A stretch of DNA of 64,000 nucleotides from Methylobacter tundripaludum (GTDB lineage Bacteria; Pseudomonadota; Gammaproteobacteria; Methylococcales; Methylomonadaceae): the NCBI RefSeq assembly GCF_002934365.1, contig NZ_PTIY01000001.1, positions 310,001 to 374,000 of the forward strand, given 5' to 3'. Both the position numbers and the translations under genes were made by a program. Positions 7,464-15,958 of the stretch are shown here, piece by piece. Every line of letters begins with the position of its first letter. Position 1 is the stretch's first letter. A model generated the notes under the pieces. It ran no database searches. It was not told the origin of the DNA and saw only the letters and a program-made list of their open reading frames with translations.

Positions 7464-8315
7464 ATGAACCGATCTGAATGGTTTACCGAGCAACACTCTG
7501 GGGCCGGCTCGGCCTTTTCGTTAAAAATTAAACAAAAGCTGCACGAGGAGCAATCCGAGTTTCAGCACCTTGAAATCTACGAAACCGAAACCTTCGGCAA
7601 CTTAATGGTGATTGACGGCTGCACGATGGTATCGACCCGCGACAACTTTTTTTACCATGAAATGATGAGCCACCCGGCGTTATTCACTCACCCCGATCCG
7701 AAACGGGTATGGATTATCGGCGGCGGCGACTGCGGCACGTTAAGGGAAGTGTTAAAGCATCAATCGGTGGAACAAGCCGTGCAAATTGATATTGACGAGC
7801 GGGTCACGCGCTTGGCGGAAATCTATTTTCCCGAATTATGCGAATCCAATAACGATCCCAGAGCCGACTTGAAGTTTATCGACGGCATTAAATGGGTCAA
7901 AGACGCCGAGCCGAATTCGGTGGATATTATTATCGTCGACAGCACCGACCCGGTCGGCCCGGCTTTAGGCTTGTTCAGCAAAGAGTTTTACCATGACTGC
8001 TTTAACTGCCTGTCGGAAAACGGCATGGTCGTACAGCAAAGCGAGTCGGCGCTGTATCACTTAAAACTGATCGGCGAGATGCGCGATGCGATGAGCGCAA
8101 CCGGCTTCAAGCATTTGCAGACCTTGTTCTTCCCGCAATGCCTGTATCCTTCCGGCTGGTGGAGCGCGACGATTGCGAGCAAAGGCGACCTGGGCAAGTT
8201 CAGGGAACTGGATAGCGCGAACAAGCAGTTCGACACGACTTACTACAATGCCGATATACACAAAGCGGCTTTGGCGCAGCCTGAGTTTGTTAAAAAAGCG
8301 TTTAATTTAAAGTAG
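7464..8315 (+). CDS. speE: Polyamine aminopropyltransferase (spermidine synthase)
   Basis: A 283-residue SpeE that transfers the aminopropyl group from decarboxylated S-adenosylmethionine to putrescine. The key motifs are VIDGCTMVSTRDNFFYHEM, the cofactor-binding IGGGDCGTLREV (about residues 89-100) and DSTDPVGPA (about 155-163, containing the catalytic aspartate). Length and motif order are normal. It is divergent from speA, so the two enzymes of one pathway are controlled from the same 87-bp region. No speB (agmatinase) or speD is in the window. Confidence 0.95.
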   Translation: MNRSEWFTEQHSGAGSAFSLKIKQKLHEEQSEFQHLEIYETETFGNLMVIDGCTMVSTRDNFFYHEMMSHPALFTHPDPKRVWIIGGGDCGTLREVLKHQSVEQAVQIDIDERVTRLAEIYFPELCESNNDPRADLKFIDGIKWVKDAEPNSVDIIIVDSTDPVGPALGLFSKEFYHDCFNCLSENGMVVQQSESALYHLKLIGEMRDAMSATGFKHLQTLFFPQCLYPSGWWSATIASKGDLGKFRELDSANKQFDTTYYNADIHKAALAQPEFVKKAFNLK

Positions 8316-8323
8316 ATTTTTTT

Positions 8324-8530
8324 ACCACGAAGACACGAAGAACACGAAGTTTTTTACTAAAGCCGGACGGGGCATGTTGCCCCGTCCGAAACGTTTTGCA
8401 TTGGTTGCGAGTAGCCATTTGGCCCATTCATCGCAAAAACGTTAGGGAAGGTAGAGCAATGCAGGAACAATTGCCGAGAACACGAAGTTTTTTATTTTGC
8501 TTTTCTCCGTGTCCTTCGTGCCTTCGTGGT
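8324..8530. repeat. Inverted dispersed repeat (ACCACGAAGACACGAAG)
   Basis: ACCACGAAGACACGAAG at 8324-8340 is matched in reverse orientation at 8514-8530 (CTTCGTGCCTTCGTGGT), with further CACGAAG copies between. The pair brackets the intergenic region between speE and ubiK. Such arrays are common intergenic repeats; no coding capacity is evident. Confidence 0.65.
8451..8487 (+). repeat. Dispersed repeat copy 1 (GCAGGA...TTGCCGAGA family)
   Basis: GTAGAGCAATGCAGGAACAA followed by TTGCCGAGAACACGAAG. Related copies are at 10721-10779 (opposite orientation) and 36542-36592. This is the most diverged of the three. Confidence 0.6.
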
Positions 8531-8581
8531 GATGCTTTTATTAGGTTACTCGGTTACCCCTTTTACTGTGAGATTGCCATA

Positions 8582-8842
8582 ATGTTTGATCCTAAATCCA
8601 TTGATGATATTGCCAGCCGTTTGGCGGGCGCCATACCTCCGGGCTTGAACAGCCTCAAAGACGATCTTGAAAAAAGCTTCCATGCCATTTTGCAAGGTGC
8701 GTTAGGCAAGCTGGATCTGGTCACACGCGAAGAGTTTGAAGTGCAAAAGCTGGTGTTGGCAAAAACCCGCTCGAAGCTCGAAGACTTGGAAAAGCGCGTC
8801 GCCGAAATGGAACAGCAACTGTTAAGCAAAGAAGAAAAGTAG
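8582..8842 (+). CDS. ubiK: Ubiquinone biosynthesis accessory factor UbiK (BMFP/YqiC)
   Basis: An 86-residue protein beginning MFDPKSIDDIASRLAGAIPP. Residues 1-45 form the family's amphipathic N-terminal helix region, and EFEVQKLVLAKTRSKLEDLEKR (about 53-74) is the trimerising coiled coil. UbiK binds UbiJ and helps assemble ubiquinone synthesis on the membrane. The frame is open upstream to 8396, but that extension runs through intergenic repeats and is not conserved in type, so the ATG at 8582 is the start. It precedes yifB by 19 bp, as in many gammaproteobacteria. Confidence 0.9.
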   Translation: MFDPKSIDDIASRLAGAIPPGLNSLKDDLEKSFHAILQGALGKLDLVTREEFEVQKLVLAKTRSKLEDLEKRVAEMEQQLLSKEEK

Positions 8843-8861
8843 GCCGCCGGAACCAGCAGCC

Positions 8862-10370
8862 ATGTCCTTAGCGGTTATCTACAGTCGCGGTCGCTCCGGC
8901 ATCGAAGCGCCGTTGGTGACCGTTGAAGTTCACGTCGCCAACGGCCTGCCCGCACTGAATATTGTCGGCCTGCCGGAAACGGCGGTTAAGGAAAGCAAAG
9001 ACCGGGTCCGGGGCGCGATATTAAACTCCAAGTTTGAGTTCCCGATGCAGCGCATCACGGTCAACCTGGCTCCCGCCGACTTGCCCAAGGAAGGCGGGCG
9101 TTTCGATCTGGCTATCGCGTTGGGCATCCTGGCCGCATCAGGGCAGATTCCGACGGCTCACTTGCATCACTACGAATGTGTCGGCGAGCTGTCGTTGGGC
9201 GGTGAACTGCGGGCTATCAACGGCGTGTTGCCGATTGCGATACAAGCCCGAAACAATCGGCGGAAACTGATACTGCCCAAGGAAAATACCGCCGAAGCGG
9301 CGCTGGTCAAGGATATTGAAATTATCCCGGCCATGCACTTACTGGAAGTGTGCTCCCATCTGACCGGGCAGCACCTGATACAGGCCGAGTTTCAGCAGGA
9401 AGAACAGACCGCAAAGGCGGCCGATATAGATTTTGCCGATGTGCATGGCCAATATCACGTCAAAAGAGCTTTCGAGATTGCCGCGGCCGGCGCGCATAAC
9501 CTGATTATGCTGGGCCCGCCCGGCACCGGCAAATCGATGATCGCCTCGCGCTTGCCGACTATCCTGCCGCAATTAACCGAGCAACAGGCACAGGAAAGCG
9601 CAGCGATTGCATCGATCAGCGATCAGGGGCTGGATGTCGCCAACTGGCTTAAGCCGCCGTATCGTGCGCCCCATCATACAGCTTCGGCGGCGGCCTTGGT
9701 TGGTGGCGGCAGTAATCCTAGGCCCGGCGAAATTTCGCTGGCGCATAATGGCACGTTATTTTTGGACGAATTGCCGGAATTCGACCGCAAGGTTCTGGAA
9801 GTGCTAAGGGAGCCGCTGGAGACCGGCCACATCACCATTTCCCGCGCCGCAAGGCAAGTCGATTTCCCGGCGCGTTTCCAACTGATTGCGGCGATGAACC
9901 CCTGCCCTTGCGGTTTTCTGGGTGACGCCTCGGGGCGCTGCCATTGCACGTCCGAGCAAGTCATGCGCTACCGGGCCAGAGTATCCGGCCCGCTGCTGGA
10001 CCGTATCGACATGCATCTGGAAGTGCCCAGGGTCTCGCATGAAGTGCTGCGCAAAGGTTCGCCGGAAGGAGAAGAGAGCAGCGAGAAAATCAGGGCGCGC
10101 GTGGTTGCGGCCCGCAATTTGGCTGTTGCGCGTAGCGGCAAAGCCAATTCGGCTTTGGCGGCTAAGGAAGTTAAACAGTTGTGTGTGCTGTCCGAAACTA
10201 GCCACCGGATTTTAGAGCAGGCGATGGACAAATTCGGCCTGTCGCATCGGGCTTACCATCGGATTTTAAAATTGGCGCGCACCATTGCCGACCTTGCCCA
10301 ATCGGACAATATTGAAACCGCGCATTTAAGCGAAGCCATCAGCTATCGCAAGCTGGATCGTAAAGTTTAA
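8862..10370 (+). CDS. yifB: YifB/ComM-family magnesium-chelatase-like AAA+ ATPase
   Basis: A 502-residue protein of the ComM/YifB family. The N-terminal Lon-protease-like fold (about 1-170) starts MSLAVIYSRG and contains NIVGLPETAVKESKDRVR; the AAA+ core has Walker A GPPGTGKSM (near 217), a Walker B-like LFLDELPEF (near 300) and a zinc-type CPCGFLGD loop; the C-terminus has YHRILKLARTIADL. In Vibrio, ComM is a branch-migration helicase in natural transformation; the same role here is inferred. A comEA-like gene also lies in this window, consistent with DNA uptake. Length and start are normal. Confidence 0.9.
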   Translation: MSLAVIYSRGRSGIEAPLVTVEVHVANGLPALNIVGLPETAVKESKDRVRGAILNSKFEFPMQRITVNLAPADLPKEGGRFDLAIALGILAASGQIPTAHLHHYECVGELSLGGELRAINGVLPIAIQARNNRRKLILPKENTAEAALVKDIEIIPAMHLLEVCSHLTGQHLIQAEFQQEEQTAKAADIDFADVHGQYHVKRAFEIAAAGAHNLIMLGPPGTGKSMIASRLPTILPQLTEQQAQESAAIASISDQGLDVANWLKPPYRAPHHTASAAALVGGGSNPRPGEISLAHNGTLFLDELPEFDRKVLEVLREPLETGHITISRAARQVDFPARFQLIAAMNPCPCGFLGDASGRCHCTSEQVMRYRARVSGPLLDRIDMHLEVPRVSHEVLRKGSPEGEESSEKIRARVVAARNLAVARSGKANSALAAKEVKQLCVLSETSHRILEQAMDKFGLSHRAYHRILKLARTIADLAQSDNIETAHLSEAISYRKLDRKV

Positions 10371-10409
10371 TGCGCTATATGATTAAGTTAAGTTTGAACG
10401 AGGTATAAC

Positions 10410-10667
10410 ATGTCCGAGCAATGTGTGTTCTGTGGTCATAAACACCTTAGCAGCAAAACCACACGCTATATCTACCAAAAAGACGAGCAGATGCTTGTTG
10501 TTGAGCATGTGCCTTGTCTTGAATGTACGTTTTGCGGTGAGCAATATTTCGATGCTTTGGTTTTAGAAAAAATCGAAAACGATTACCAGGCAATCACTGA
10601 CCAACAAAGGCAACCCCAGCGGGTTATGCAGGTTGCGGTCGAGGATTTCGCGGCGTTGTCTTTATGA
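10410..10667 (+). CDS. YgiT-type (MqsA-like) zinc-finger protein, apparently orphan
   Basis: An 85-residue protein with two CxxC pairs (CVFCGHK and CLECTFCGE) that match the zinc-binding N-terminal half of MqsA/YgiT antitoxins, ending in a short VAVEDFAAL helix. GAGG precedes the ATG. The usual partner, an MqsR- or DUF4258-type toxin, normally sits just upstream, but here the upstream gene is yifB only 39 bp away and downstream is a repeat cluster, so no toxin is present. It lacks the MqsA helix-turn-helix domain, like the short YgiT forms. Confidence 0.75.
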   Translation: MSEQCVFCGHKHLSSKTTRYIYQKDEQMLVVEHVPCLECTFCGEQYFDALVLEKIENDYQAITDQQRQPQRVMQVAVEDFAALSL

Positions 10668-10695
10668 ACAATGCTTATTAGCGTAAGCTCTGCTG

Positions 10696-10719
10696 GTTCC
10701 CAATCTCCAGATTGGGAAC
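10696..10719. repeat. Palindrome GTTCCCAATCT-CC-AGATTGGGAAC
   Basis: A perfect 11-bp inverted repeat with a 2-nt centre, of the widespread GTTCCCA...TGGGAAC intergenic repeat type. A shorter relative is at 10825-10842. They bracket dispersed repeat copy 2. Confidence 0.8.
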
Positions 10720-10720
10720 T

Positions 10721-10779
10721 CAGAACACGAAGCTCTCGGCAACCGCTCCTGCGTTGCTCTACCTCCTGCATCCATGCAG
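10721..10779 (-). repeat. Dispersed repeat copy 2 (CTGCATGGATGCAGGAG family)
   Basis: Read on the minus strand it runs CTGCATGGATGCAGGAGGTA, then GAGCAACGCAGGAGCGGTTG and CCGAGAG, nearly the same as copy 3 at 36542-36592. It lies inside the repeat cluster between the zinc-finger gene and rep. Confidence 0.75.
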
Positions 10780-10824
10780 TCGCAGCTTCGCGAGACAGGA
10801 AGCTGGAGCTTCCAAAACCGAACT

Positions 10825-10842
10825 CCCAAGCTTGAGCTTGGG
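10825..10842. repeat. Palindrome CCCAAGCT-TG-AGCTTGGG
   Basis: A perfect 8-bp inverted repeat with a 2-nt centre, related to the palindrome at 10696-10719. It ends 17 bp before the rep start codon, so it may affect rep mRNA structure. Confidence 0.7.
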
Positions 10843-10859
10843 AACTAGCTAAACTATCA

Positions 10860-12863
10860 ATGTCCAAACTAAACCCACAACAACAAGCCGCTGTTAAAGC
10901 GATAGATCATCCTTTATTGGTGCTGGCCGGAGCGGGCAGCGGCAAGACGCGGGTGATTACCGAAAAAATCGCTTACTTGGTCAAGCAAGGCCTGCCTGCG
11001 CGGCATATTGCGGCGGTGACCTTCACCAACAAAGCCGCGCGGGAAATGAAAAGCCGGGTGTCCAAACTGCTGGACGACAAGCAACAACGCGGTCTGCGAG
11101 TATCGACCTTCCATTCATTGGGCCTGGATATATTGCGGGCGGAATCCAAGACGCTGGGCTATAAATCAGGCCTGACCCTGTTCGACGAACAGGACAAGCA
11201 CACGCTGCTGCGCAACCTGATCAGCCACGGCGCGAAAGACTGCGACATCGACAACGTCGACAGTTATGCCCGACAAATCGGCCAATGGAAGAACGCCTTC
11301 GTCACGCCGGAGCAGTCCGTAACCATCGCCAAAGCCAACGAATATCCGGCGGCCAATCTGTACATCGACTATACCCGCAGCTTGAAAGCCTACAATGCTG
11401 TCGATTTCGACGACCTGATTCTGCTCCCGGTGCTGCTGTTTCAACAGCATCCGGCTATTCTGGAAAAGTGGCAAAACAAGATTCGCTATTTGCTGGTCGA
11501 TGAATACCAGGATACCAATATCACTCAATACCAGCTGGTGCGGCTAATCGCCGGAAATTTGGGCCGGTTTACCGTGGTTGGGGATGACGATCAATCCATT
11601 TACGCTTGGCGCGGCGCGCAGCCAGAAAACCTGGCGCAATTGCAAAAAGACTACGCCCGTCTGCACGTCATCAAGCTGGAGCAGAATTACCGCTCCACCG
11701 GGCGCATCCTTAAAGTCGCCAACCAACTGATCGCCAACAATCCTCATGCTTTTGAAAAGCGGCTGTGGAGCGAGCTGGGTTACGGCGATCCGCTACGGGT
11801 TTTAAGCCATAAAGACGAGCAGATCGAAGCTCAGCAGATTGTGTCCGAGATCATTCATCATAAATTCAAGACCGGCAGCAATTACCAGGATTATGCGATT
11901 TTATATCGCGGCAACCATCAGTCCCGCTTGTTCGAGAAAGGCTTAAGGGAAAACAACATCCCGTATTTCATCAGCGGCAGCACCTCGTTTTTCGCCTATT
12001 CGGAAATCAAGGACATTCTCGGCTACCTGCGCCTGTTCGTTAACCAGGACGACGATGCGGCGTTTTTGCGCGTGATTAACACGCCCAAACGCGAAATCGG
12101 CCCGAGCACTTTGGAAAAGCTCGGCGCCTATGCCAACGAACGGCATATCAGCCTGTTCGCGGCCAGTACCGAATTCGGCCTGAGCCAAAGGCTGTCCGAA
12201 AAAGCCATGCACCGGCTGACAAAATTCCGCGACTGGGTTATCGATACCGCCGACCGCATCGAGCGCGGCGATACTTTTGCCGTTATCGAGCAGTTCATCG
12301 ACCAAATCGGTTATCCGCAGCATTTACAGGAGGAGAGCAAAACCAAGGACTCCGCCGACCGCAAACTGAAAAACGTCTACGAACTGATTGAATGGCTCAA
12401 ACGCATCGCCGACAAGGAAACCGACGGCCAAATGCCGCTGGCGGAAATCGTCGCCAAAATCATGCTGATGGACATCATGGAACGCAATCAGGAAGACGAA
12501 GCCAGCGACCAGGTCAGCCTGATGACCTTGCATGCCGCCAAGGGCTTGGAATTTCCGCATGTGTTTTTAATCGGCATCGAGGAAAACATCCTGCCCCACC
12601 AAAACAGCATCGAAACCGACAACATAGAAGAAGAACGCCGCCTGGCCTACGTCGGCATCACCCGCGCCCAGCGCACCTGCACGTTCAGCTACTGCACCCA
12701 TCGCAAACGTTACGGCGAAGTCGCCGAATGCGAACCCAGCCGGTTTTTAAGCGAACTGCCCGAAGACGACCTGGAATGGGTCAACAAAAAACAGCTGGCC
12801 CCGGAAGTCATCAAAGAGCGCGGCAAGGCGAGTCTGGCGCATTTGAAAACAATGTTGTCGTAA
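10860..12863 (+). CDS. rep: ATP-dependent DNA helicase Rep (UvrD/PcrA superfamily 1A)
   Basis: A 667-residue 3'-to-5' helicase. Motif I AGAGSGKT is near residue 22, Ia VTFTNKAAREMKSRV near 53, motif II VDEYQDTN near 215, motif III VGDDDQSIYAWRGA near 240, motif IV EQNYRST near 275, motif V VSLMTLHAAKGLEF near 550 and motif VI EEERRLAYVGITRA near 592. The length and the start MSKLNPQQQ match E. coli Rep rather than UvrD (which is longer). It removes proteins ahead of replication forks. It is followed by a tRNA gene 32 bp downstream on the same strand. Confidence 0.93.
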   Translation: MSKLNPQQQAAVKAIDHPLLVLAGAGSGKTRVITEKIAYLVKQGLPARHIAAVTFTNKAAREMKSRVSKLLDDKQQRGLRVSTFHSLGLDILRAESKTLGYKSGLTLFDEQDKHTLLRNLISHGAKDCDIDNVDSYARQIGQWKNAFVTPEQSVTIAKANEYPAANLYIDYTRSLKAYNAVDFDDLILLPVLLFQQHPAILEKWQNKIRYLLVDEYQDTNITQYQLVRLIAGNLGRFTVVGDDDQSIYAWRGAQPENLAQLQKDYARLHVIKLEQNYRSTGRILKVANQLIANNPHAFEKRLWSELGYGDPLRVLSHKDEQIEAQQIVSEIIHHKFKTGSNYQDYAILYRGNHQSRLFEKGLRENNIPYFISGSTSFFAYSEIKDILGYLRLFVNQDDDAAFLRVINTPKREIGPSTLEKLGAYANERHISLFAASTEFGLSQRLSEKAMHRLTKFRDWVIDTADRIERGDTFAVIEQFIDQIGYPQHLQEESKTKDSADRKLKNVYELIEWLKRIADKETDGQMPLAEIVAKIMLMDIMERNQEDEASDQVSLMTLHAAKGLEFPHVFLIGIEENILPHQNSIETDNIEEERRLAYVGITRAQRTCTFSYCTHRKRYGEVAECEPSRFLSELPEDDLEWVNKKQLAPEVIKERGKASLAHLKTMLS

Positions 12864-12895
12864 TTACAGCGCCGATCGGTTAGAATACGCATTAC

Positions 12896-12972
12896 GCGCC
12901 CGTAGCTCAGCTGGATAGAGTACAGCCCTCCGAAGGCTGTGGTCGGACGTTCGAATCGTCTCGGGCGCGCCA
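12896..12972 (+). tRNA. tRNA-Arg (anticodon CCG)
   Basis: A full 77-nt cloverleaf with encoded CCA. The acceptor arm GCGCCCG pairs with CGGGCGC, the D arm is in TAGCTCAGCTGGATAGAGTA, the anticodon stem CAGCC/GGCTG holds loop CTCCGAA (anticodon CCG) and the T arm is in TCGGACGTTCGAATCGTCT. It reads CGG arginine codons. The accessory cluster 13.2-19.7 kb starts about 260 bp downstream. tRNA 3' ends are frequent integration sites, but I found no convincing repeat of this end. Confidence 0.95.
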
Positions 12973-13170
12973 TTTTACAAGACTTCCTTTTTGAAATTCC
13001 ATTTCGTGACTTAGCTGTGCCTTGGTCATTTAAATCTTAGTTCAATATAATCAATCCGATGCCGAAATGGCCTGACTAAAATTAACTTCCTAAAACAGTC
13101 CCTTAAAATTTATAATCTATAGAGGCGACAGAGCGCGCCAATTTCCCACCGAAATGACGATGTTTTTCTT

Positions 13171-13198
13171 AAATTTGGTATATTAAATTTGGTATATA
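13171..13198. repeat. Tandem direct repeat of a 14-bp AT-rich unit
   Basis: AAATTTGGTATATT is immediately followed by AAATTTGGTATATA (13 of 14 the same). It lies 38 bp before the SxtJ-like gene and could be part of its promoter or an operator pair. There is no other evidence for a role. Confidence 0.6.
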
Positions 13199-13235
13199 TT
13201 AAGGGATTTTTGAATAACCGACATTCGCCAATCTT

Positions 13236-13709
13236 ATGAAAAAAGTCACGATTAAAAGCTCCCCACCAGGACTAACTAAGCAACGCTCAGACTGCTTACG
13301 TGGGAAGCAGGAAAAAAAACCAAGCGAACGCGGATTTGGAATCACTTTTTCTGCCGCATTTTCCGCCATAGGTTTTGTAAGACTCTATCAAGTCCGCGAC
13401 TTTCATGATTATTGGTGGATGGCATGGCTCTCCACCGCTGCTGTTTTTCTTCTTCTTGCTTATTTCTGGGTAGCGCCGTTACGTCCGCTTAACAATCTTT
13501 GGTATCGTATCGGCTTGCTTTTATCCCATGTAGTCAATCCCCTTATTATGGGGATCGTTTTCTTATCGACTATTTTCCCGATTGGACTATTAATGCGCCT
13601 TTTCAAAAAAGACTTGCTTAAGCTGAGACTGGATCGTGAAGCGCAAACATATTGGCAAAAACGGACGCCTTCGGCAGCTAAACAACAAGACATGAAAAAT
13701 CAATTTTAA
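13236..13709 (+). CDS. SxtJ-family membrane protein
   Basis: A 157-residue protein with a basic, poorly conserved N-terminus (about 35 residues) and hydrophobic segments at roughly 40-55, 64-80, 90-103 and 103-122, ending in a charged tail. The pattern WVAPLRPLNNLWYRIGLLLS and NPLIMGIVFL matches the SxtJ family, named from the saxitoxin cluster and regularly found beside a DUF5989 protein and a NodU-type carbamoyltransferase. That is exactly the order here. Function is unknown; it may assist membrane-associated carbamoylation. The first ATG has no clear ribosome-binding site. Confidence 0.75.
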   Translation: MKKVTIKSSPPGLTKQRSDCLRGKQEKKPSERGFGITFSAAFSAIGFVRLYQVRDFHDYWWMAWLSTAAVFLLLAYFWVAPLRPLNNLWYRIGLLLSHVVNPLIMGIVFLSTIFPIGLLMRLFKKDLLKLRLDREAQTYWQKRTPSAAKQQDMKNQF

Positions 13710-13722
13710 AGAGAAATTAATT

Positions 13723-13875
13723 ATGTTGAACATCTTACGAGAGCTTTGGGTTTTCCTGTCTATGCGAAAGAAATATTGGCTTTTGCCGATCGTATTCGTG
13801 CTGGCATTGGTCGGCGGACTGGTTGTTTTTAGTCAGGGTTCCGCAATCGCGCCCTTTATCTACGCCATATTTTGA
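13723..13875 (+). CDS. DUF5989 family single-span membrane protein
   Basis: A 50-residue protein starting MLNILRELWVFLSMRKKYWL, with one transmembrane helix (LPIVFVLALVGGLVVFSQG) and a short tail. This is the usual DUF5989 form found between SxtJ-like and carbamoyltransferase genes. Its stop lies 17 bp before the carbamoyltransferase ATG, so the three are surely cotranscribed. Function is unknown. Confidence 0.8.
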   Translation: MLNILRELWVFLSMRKKYWLLPIVFVLALVGGLVVFSQGSAIAPFIYAIF

Positions 13876-13892
13876 AATCCGCAGAAGAACCC

Positions 13893-15725
13893 ATGCACAT
13901 ATTAGGGATTTCGGCGTTTTATCACGATAGCGCGGCGTGTTTGATTGCAGATGGGCAGATAATCGCCGCAGCCCAAGAAGAGCGCTTTACGCGCGAAAAG
14001 CATGATGCCCGTTTTCCCCAGAGCGCGATTGAGTATTGCCTGAATGCAGGCGGCAAGAAACTGGATCAAATTGACTATGTTGTATTTTACGACAAGCCTT
14101 TCTTGAAATTCGAACGACTTCTTGAAACATATATTGCTTTTGCACCGCGTGGTTTTCAATCGTTTTTAACGGCAATGCCGGTTTGGCTGAAGGAAAAGCT
14201 GTTTCAAAAAATATTACTGCGCGATGAATTGACAAAGCTGGGCGCGGGGCCAAATATCGAAAGCCGTTTGCTATTCGCTGAACATCACCAAAGTCACGCC
14301 GCCTCCGCTTTTTTTGCTTCACCATTCGAGGAAGCCGTTGTACTAACAATGGATGGCGTCGGCGAATGGACAACGACTTCAGTAGCGATCGGATGCGAGA
14401 ACCGTCTGGAAACGACGAAAGAAATACATTTTCCACATTCGATAGGCCTTTTATACTCGGCATTTACCTATTATCTTGGTTTTAAAGTCAATTCGGGCGA
14501 ATACAAGGTGATGGGATTGGCTCCTTACGGAGAAGCAAAATATACCGACGTTATCCTGGACAAGCTCATTGATCTAAAGGCTGACGGAACTTTTCGGCTT
14601 GACATGCAATATTTTAATTATTGCACCGGCCTTAAGATGACCGGCAAGAAATTCTACAAGCTTTTTGGCGATCTGCCTCGAAAGCCCGGGCAACCTTTGA
14701 CGCAAAAGCACATGGATATTGCCGCGTCTATTCAATGGGTTACGGAAGAAATAGTGCTTCGGCTGACGCGCGCCCTTTCCAGTGAAACCGGCAGCAAAAA
14801 TCTTTGCCTTGCCGGCGGCGTTGCACTGAATTGTGTGGCTAACGGGAGAATCTTGCGGGACGGTAAATTTGATAAAATTTGGATTCAACCGGCCGCAGGA
14901 GACGCCGGCGGTGCTGTTGGCGCGGCTTTGGCGGCTTATTACACACATCTCGACAAACCGCGCCGGACAAATGGAAAAGATGCAATGTCCGGCGCTTACC
15001 TTGGGCCGAGTTACAACAATAGCGAGATTGAACAACAACTCTCCAGTGCTGGCGCATGCTTCGAAAAGTTAAATGACTCCGATTTGATTACCGCCACCGT
15101 AGACGCTTTGGCGGCGGGAAAAGCGGTGGGCTGGTTTCAGGGGCGCATGGAATTTGGCCCTCGCGCTCTCGGAGCGCGCTCTATACTCGGAGATCCCCGT
15201 AATCCCGCCATGCAGAAAACCTTAAATCTTAAAGTCAAGTATCGCGAGAGTTTTCGTCCTTTTGCACCGGCAGTATTACGAGAGGATATGGCTGACTGGT
15301 TTGAACTTGATTGCGACAGCCCATATATGCTTTTCGTTGCAAATGTAGCCCAAAATAAGCGAAGGAAAATGACGAAAGAGGAGCTGGCGCTGTTTGGGAT
15401 CGATAAACTTAATGTGCCGCGCTCCGAAATACCCGCAGTGACTCATGTCGACTATTCCGCAAGGATACAATCCGTGGATCGTGAAACCAACCCGAGGTTT
15501 CATGAACTCCTGTCCGCATTCAAAGCCCGCACCGACTGCCCTGTTCTCGTTAACACCAGCTTCAACATTCGCGGCGAACCTATTGTTTGCAGCCCCGAGG
15601 ATGCTTTTCGTTGTTTTATGGGATCGGAGATCGAATTGCTGGTTATTGAGAACTATATCCTTTACAAAGAAAAACAGGATACCCGTCTGAAAATAAATTA
15701 CAGCACTACCCTTAAGCCGGACTAA
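13893..15725 (+). CDS. Carbamoyltransferase, NodU/CmcH family
   Basis: A 610-residue two-domain enzyme. The N-terminal Kae1-like domain starts MHILGISAFYHDSAACL and carries the metal-binding EHHQSHAASAF and TMDGVGEWTT; the C-terminal YrdC-like domain includes GWFQGRMEFGPRALGARSIL and VNTSFNIRGEPIV. These enzymes use carbamoyl phosphate and ATP to carbamoylate a hydroxyl on a sugar, lipid or natural product. ATG at 13893 fits the conserved start better than an upstream TTG at 13872 in the same frame. The acceptor is unknown; the downstream acyl-transfer and esterase-like genes suggest a decorated glycan or glycolipid. Confidence 0.9.
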   Translation: MHILGISAFYHDSAACLIADGQIIAAAQEERFTREKHDARFPQSAIEYCLNAGGKKLDQIDYVVFYDKPFLKFERLLETYIAFAPRGFQSFLTAMPVWLKEKLFQKILLRDELTKLGAGPNIESRLLFAEHHQSHAASAFFASPFEEAVVLTMDGVGEWTTTSVAIGCENRLETTKEIHFPHSIGLLYSAFTYYLGFKVNSGEYKVMGLAPYGEAKYTDVILDKLIDLKADGTFRLDMQYFNYCTGLKMTGKKFYKLFGDLPRKPGQPLTQKHMDIAASIQWVTEEIVLRLTRALSSETGSKNLCLAGGVALNCVANGRILRDGKFDKIWIQPAAGDAGGAVGAALAAYYTHLDKPRRTNGKDAMSGAYLGPSYNNSEIEQQLSSAGACFEKLNDSDLITATVDALAAGKAVGWFQGRMEFGPRALGARSILGDPRNPAMQKTLNLKVKYRESFRPFAPAVLREDMADWFELDCDSPYMLFVANVAQNKRRKMTKEELALFGIDKLNVPRSEIPAVTHVDYSARIQSVDRETNPRFHELLSAFKARTDCPVLVNTSFNIRGEPIVCSPEDAFRCFMGSEIELLVIENYILYKEKQDTRLKINYSTTLKPD

Positions 15726-15958
15726 CTGCACCGTGCCCATAGCGGTTAATTAAAAGAGAACCGGCAAATTGTTGTAATAGCAACATGACTTGGCATTAAT
15801 AAATCCTCCCGATAATGAAGACAATCAGATTACAAGCTCCGGCCGCACAGAGGAAATGTGCGCCCCCTATAAGCGCCTATATGTCGGACGCCAAGCACAA
15901 TGAAGGTTTCTGAAGTAGGATATCCGGATTTATAACTCAAACTCTCCCGAAGGTTTTT

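Noticed and set aside
8396..8581. Long N-terminal extension of UbiK
   Set aside because: The extra 62 codons pass through dispersed repeats and do not resemble the family, which begins at MFDPK.
10371..10409. Toxin gene upstream of the YgiT-type antitoxin
   Set aside because: Only 39 bp separate it from yifB, too short for any toxin.
12950..13150. att site duplicated from the tRNA-Arg end
   Set aside because: Only about 8-9 bp (GCGCGCCA and a few following T) recur near 13140, which is too short and too close to mark an island.
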